This document shows positions 61,139 through 64,000 of a stretch of DNA of 64,000 nt, piece by piece. The stretch is from Pelagimonas sp. (GTDB taxonomy: Bacteria > Pseudomonadota > Alphaproteobacteria > Rhodobacterales > Rhodobacteraceae), in contig JAOASD010000004.1 of NCBI GenBank assembly GCA_025210265.1, positions 248,001 to 312,000 on the forward strand. Direction: 5' to 3'. The stretch's first letter is position 1. Each line of letters starts with the position of its first letter. The translations under genes were made by a program, and so were the position numbers. The notes under the pieces were generated by a model. That model was not told the origin of the DNA. It did not search any database and worked only from the letters and a program-made list of their open reading frames with translations.

Positions 61139-62137
61139 ATGACAACAGTAGCCATCAACGGATTTGGCCGGATTGGTCGAAACATCCTGCGTGCGATCAT
61201 CGAATCTGGCCGCCGCGATCTTGAGGTCGTGGCCATCAATGATCTGGCACCGATCGAAACCAATGCGCATCTGTTGAAACATGACAGCGTACATGGGCGT
61301 TTCACAGCAGAGGTCCAGGTCAATGGGGATAGCATGGATGTCGGTCGCGGCCCGATCCGCGTCACCGCGTTGCGCAATCCGGCGGATTTGCCCTGGGGGG
61401 ATGTGGATATTGTGCTGGAATGCACCGGGATCTTTACATCGAAACAGGCCTGTCAGGCGCATCTGCAGACAGGGGCCAAGCGTGTTCTGGTGTCGGCCCC
61501 GGCGCAGGATGCGGATAAAACCATCGTTTTTGGTGTGAATGAAGACAGCCTCACTGCGCAGGATCTGGTGGTGTCCAATGCGTCCTGCACGACGAACTGT
61601 CTCGCGCCGGTGGCGCGTGTGCTGCATGACAGTGTTGGGATTGAGCGCGGCTTTATGACCACGATCCACAGCTATACGGGTGACCAGCCAACCCTGGATA
61701 CGATGCACAAGGATCTGTACCGGGCGCGGGCGGCGGCGATGAACATGATCCCGACCTCGACCGGGGCTGCGCGGGCGGTGGGGCTGGTGCTGCCGGCGCT
61801 GAATGGCCGACTGGACGGGGTGGCCATCCGGGTGCCCACGCCCAATGTGTCTGTGGTCGACCTGACATTCGAAGCCACGCGCGACACCAGTGTCGCCGAA
61901 ATCAACGCCGCGATCCATGCCGCCGCGCAGGGCCCGTTGCAGGGCATTCTGGGCGTCACGGACGACAAGCTGGTCAGCCAGGATTTCAACCATGACCCGC
62001 GCTCTTCGATTTTTGCCACGGATCAGACCAAGGTGATGGATGGCCGGATGTGCCGTGTGCTGAGCTGGTATGACAATGAATGGGGCTTTTCCAACCGCAT
62101 GGCGGATACGGCGGCGGCGATGGGCAGATTGATCTGA
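61139..62137 (+). CDS. gap: Glyceraldehyde-3-phosphate dehydrogenase, type I
   Basis: 332 residues. The NAD motif [20 protein letters not shown], Asp in AINDLAP (NAD preference) and the catalytic SNASCTTNC with C150 are complete, as are [13 protein letters not shown] and the phosphate-binding residues. It catalyses the central glycolytic/gluconeogenic step. Situated after the glycerol operon, whose product dihydroxyacetone phosphate feeds it. It is likely separately regulated (see site at 61029). Confidence 0.96.
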   Translation: MTTVAINGFGRIGRNILRAIIESGRRDLEVVAINDLAPIETNAHLLKHDSVHGRFTAEVQVNGDSMDVGRGPIRVTALRNPADLPWGDVDIVLECTGIFTSKQACQAHLQTGAKRVLVSAPAQDADKTIVFGVNEDSLTAQDLVVSNASCTTNCLAPVARVLHDSVGIERGFMTTIHSYTGDQPTLDTMHKDLYRARAAAMNMIPTSTGAARAVGLVLPALNGRLDGVAIRVPTPNVSVVDLTFEATRDTSVAEINAAIHAAAQGPLQGILGVTDDKLVSQDFNHDPRSSIFATDQTKVMDGRMCRVLSWYDNEWGFSNRMADTAAAMGRLI

Positions 62138-62308
62138 CACTCGGGTCTAAGGCGGGTCCAGGACTGGTCCAAGATGGGCCTCAAACAGGGGCGGGATCTG
62201 CGCATCGCGCTGTTTGCGGCGGCAGGATGTGCTACACCAGCCCCTGCTCGAATCATGGCACAGACAGATGTGCCGCCCGAGCCTGCCAATCTGTGTGGAG
62301 CTGCCGCC

Positions 62309-63307
62309 GTGAACACCAAACCGCAACGCGCCGCGCGCCTGTCCGTCGCCCCGATGATGGAATGGACCGACCGCCATTGCCGTTATTTCCATCGCCTGAT
62401 CAGCCAGGGGGCGTTGCTGTATACGGAAATGGTGACGTCGCCGGCTTTGGTGCGGGGCGGGGCGCTGCATTTGCTGGATCACGATCCGGCAGAGCAGCCC
62501 GTGGCCCTGCAGTTGGGCGGCTCTGACCCTGTTGAGCTGGCCCAGGCCGCGCGGATCGGGGCCGAGGCCGGGTATCGCGAAATCAACCTCAATTGCGGCT
62601 GCCCGTCGGATCGGGTGCAATCCGGGGCTTTTGGTGCGGTGCTGATGAAATCGCCGCAGCTGGTGGTCGATTGCGTCAAGGCGATGCAGGATGCCTGCGA
62701 CGCCGAAATCACCGTGAAATGCCGCATCGGTGTGGATGATCAGGATCCGCATGAGGTGCTGCCGGAATTTCTGTCCATTCTGGGGGCAAACCATTGCTCA
62801 CGCATCACAATCCACGCGCGCAAAGCCTGGCTGCAAGGGCTGTCACCGAAAGAAAACCGCGAAGTGCCGCCACTGGACTATGATCTGGTGCAGCAGATGC
62901 GCGGGCTGTTCCCCAATCTGCATTTGTCGGTCAATGGCGGAATCGAAAGCCTGGATCAGATCACGCAGTGGCTGGACTGCGGGCTGGATGGCGTGATGGT
63001 GGGCCGCGCTGCCTATCATCGCCCGTGGGACATTCTGTCAGGCGCGGATCAGGCGGTGTTTGGCCAGCCTGCGCGGGCGCAAAGCCGGGCCGATGTGGTT
63101 CATGCCATGCTGCCTTATATCGAAAATCACCTTGCTGGCGGGGGCCGCCTGCACCAGATTTCGCGCCATATGCTGGGCCTGTTCACAGGACAGCCCGGCG
63201 CGCGGCGCTGGCGTCAGATCCTGTCCACCGGCGCGACCCGTCCCGGTGCGGGTACCGAGCTGATGCTGGAGGCATTGAACGCCGTAACACAGGAGCAGGC
63301 CGCATGA
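62309..63307 (+). CDS. dusA: tRNA-dihydrouridine(20/20a) synthase DusA
   Basis: 332 residues from GTG 62309, preceded by GGAG at 8 bases; in-frame starts further upstream would add about 18 to 45 poorly supported residues. Core motifs are LSVAPMMEWTDRHCRYFHRL, LNCGCPSDRVQSGAFGAVLM with the catalytic cysteine, and RITIHARKAWLQGLSPKENR, which is DusA-specific. It reduces uridine in the D-loop of tRNAs with FMN and NADPH. The stop overlaps the next start (ATGA). Confidence 0.94.
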   Translation: MNTKPQRAARLSVAPMMEWTDRHCRYFHRLISQGALLYTEMVTSPALVRGGALHLLDHDPAEQPVALQLGGSDPVELAQAARIGAEAGYREINLNCGCPSDRVQSGAFGAVLMKSPQLVVDCVKAMQDACDAEITVKCRIGVDDQDPHEVLPEFLSILGANHCSRITIHARKAWLQGLSPKENREVPPLDYDLVQQMRGLFPNLHLSVNGGIESLDQITQWLDCGLDGVMVGRAAYHRPWDILSGADQAVFGQPARAQSRADVVHAMLPYIENHLAGGGRLHQISRHMLGLFTGQPGARRWRQILSTGATRPGAGTELMLEALNAVTQEQAA

Positions 63308-64000
63308 GCTGGGACATCTCGTTGATCTTGCCGCTGCTGGCGCTGTTGATGCTGGCCTCGGGCTTTGCCGGGGTGCTGGCCGGGCTGTTCGGGGTTGGGG
63401 GCGGCATTGTGCTGGTCCCGGTGTTCTTCTTTGTCTTCAGCGGGTTGGGGCTGGATGGGCCGCAGCTGATGCAGATCTGTCTGGCGACCTCTTTGGCCTC
63501 GATCATCGTGACCTCGATCCGGTCGGTGCATTCGCATAACAAACGCGGCGCGGTTGATTGGCAGATCCTGCGGGGCTGGGCTCCAGGCATCGTGGTGGGC
63601 GCGGTGATCGGGATGCTGATCGCGGCACAGCTGCGCAGCGAAGCCCTGGCGGTGATCTTTGGCCTGCTGGCCGGGCTGGTCGGGCTGTACATGGCCTTTG
63701 GCAAGCCGGACTGGCGGCTGGGACAGGCCATGCCGACAGGCGTGACGCGCGCGGCGCTGTCGCCGCTGGTGGGCTTTTTGTCGGTGCTGATGGGGATCGG
63801 CGGGGGCAGCTTTGGTGTGCCGCTGATGACCCTGTTCAACACGCCGATGCACCGGGCGGTGGCGACGGCGGCGGGCTTTGGCCTGCTGATCGCGGTGCCC
63901 TCGGTTCTGGGCTTTCTGTTCCTGCCGGTCACAGGCGCGCCGCCGCTGACCATCGGCGCGGTCAACCTGCCGGCCTTTGCCATCGCGGTGTCGATGACGC
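63304..64000 (+). CDS. TauE/SafE-family sulfite exporter-like permease (partial)
   Basis: The first about 232 residues are visible; the gene continues past the window. Several helices and the repeated glycine-rich motifs (FAGVLAGLFGVGGGIVLVPV; LMGIGGGSFGVPLMTL) identify the TauE/SafE (DUF81) family, anion permeases for sulfite, sulfonate-derived or other organic anions. It is translationally coupled to dusA (ATGA). The substrate cannot be told. Confidence 0.9.
   Translation, partial: MSWDISLILPLLALLMLASGFAGVLAGLFGVGGGIVLVPVFFFVFSGLGLDGPQLMQICLATSLASIIVTSIRSVHSHNKRGAVDWQILRGWAPGIVVGAVIGMLIAAQLRSEALAVIFGLLAGLVGLYMAFGKPDWRLGQAMPTGVTRAALSPLVGFLSVLMGIGGGSFGVPLMTLFNTPMHRAVATAAGFGLLIAVPSVLGFLFLPVTGAPPLTIGAVNLPAFAIAVSMT

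Overview
The window is a continuous piece of a high-GC alphaproteobacterial chromosome. It is most likely from the marine Roseobacter group (Rhodobacterales). The reasons are the yfgM-bamB-der order, a rhizobial/roseobacter-type glycerol ABC operon (glpR-D-S-T-P-Q-U-V-K), a TRAP transporter with acyl-CoA catabolism, RTX surface proteins and a glucosylglycerate module. All names rest on reading translated sequence and motifs; no database search was run.

Layout. 0-3 kb: the start of an RND efflux pump and its adaptor (minus strand). 3.5-7.2 kb: envelope and translation genes yfgM-like, bamB and der. 7.3-10.3 kb: a small exported protein, a TspO-like membrane protein, a Nudix hydrolase and serS. 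10.5-15.8 kb: two convergent RTX calcium-binding proteins, one of about 1,476 residues. 16-20.4 kb: FkbM methyltransferase, TPR/glycosyltransferase-like and DUF6165-type genes, probably for surface glycans. 20.5-22.2 kb: a cobalamin riboswitch in front of an unrecognised 107-residue protein, and a GlxA/AraC regulator.

22.2-34.1 kb is catabolic: acyl-CoA dehydrogenase, ADP-forming acyl-CoA synthetase and BKACE in one operon, then an M20 amidohydrolase with a DctPQM TRAP transporter, then an SDR with a fused enoyl-CoA hydratase/3-hydroxyacyl-CoA dehydrogenase. It resembles carnitine or gamma-butyrobetaine-type catabolism, but the substrate cannot be fixed from sequence. 34.3-36.5 kb: lipB, a membrane LytTR regulator, a DUF2306 protein and tRNA-Leu(GAG).

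36.8-45.4 kb looks like an accessory island beside the tRNA. After a small orphan gene and a broken Toprim primase it holds an algal-type vanadium haloperoxidase, a SARP-like regulator with C-terminal TPR-like repeats, a PAP2 phosphatase-fold protein and a cytosolic-looking subtilase translationally coupled to it. Five hexamers at exact 11-bp spacing lie upstream of the haloperoxidase and related sites lie in the divergent promoter, so these genes probably form one regulon. This is the best candidate for an undescribed system.

45.5-49.3 kb carries glucosylglycerate synthesis (GpgP, GpgS) facing a GH13 phosphorylase. 49.5-60.9 kb is the full glycerol uptake and catabolism locus ending in an iron-type alcohol dehydrogenase. 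Its two ATPases carry complementary motif losses, predicting one consensus and one degenerate ATP site. The window ends with gap, dusA and a truncated TauE/SafE permease.
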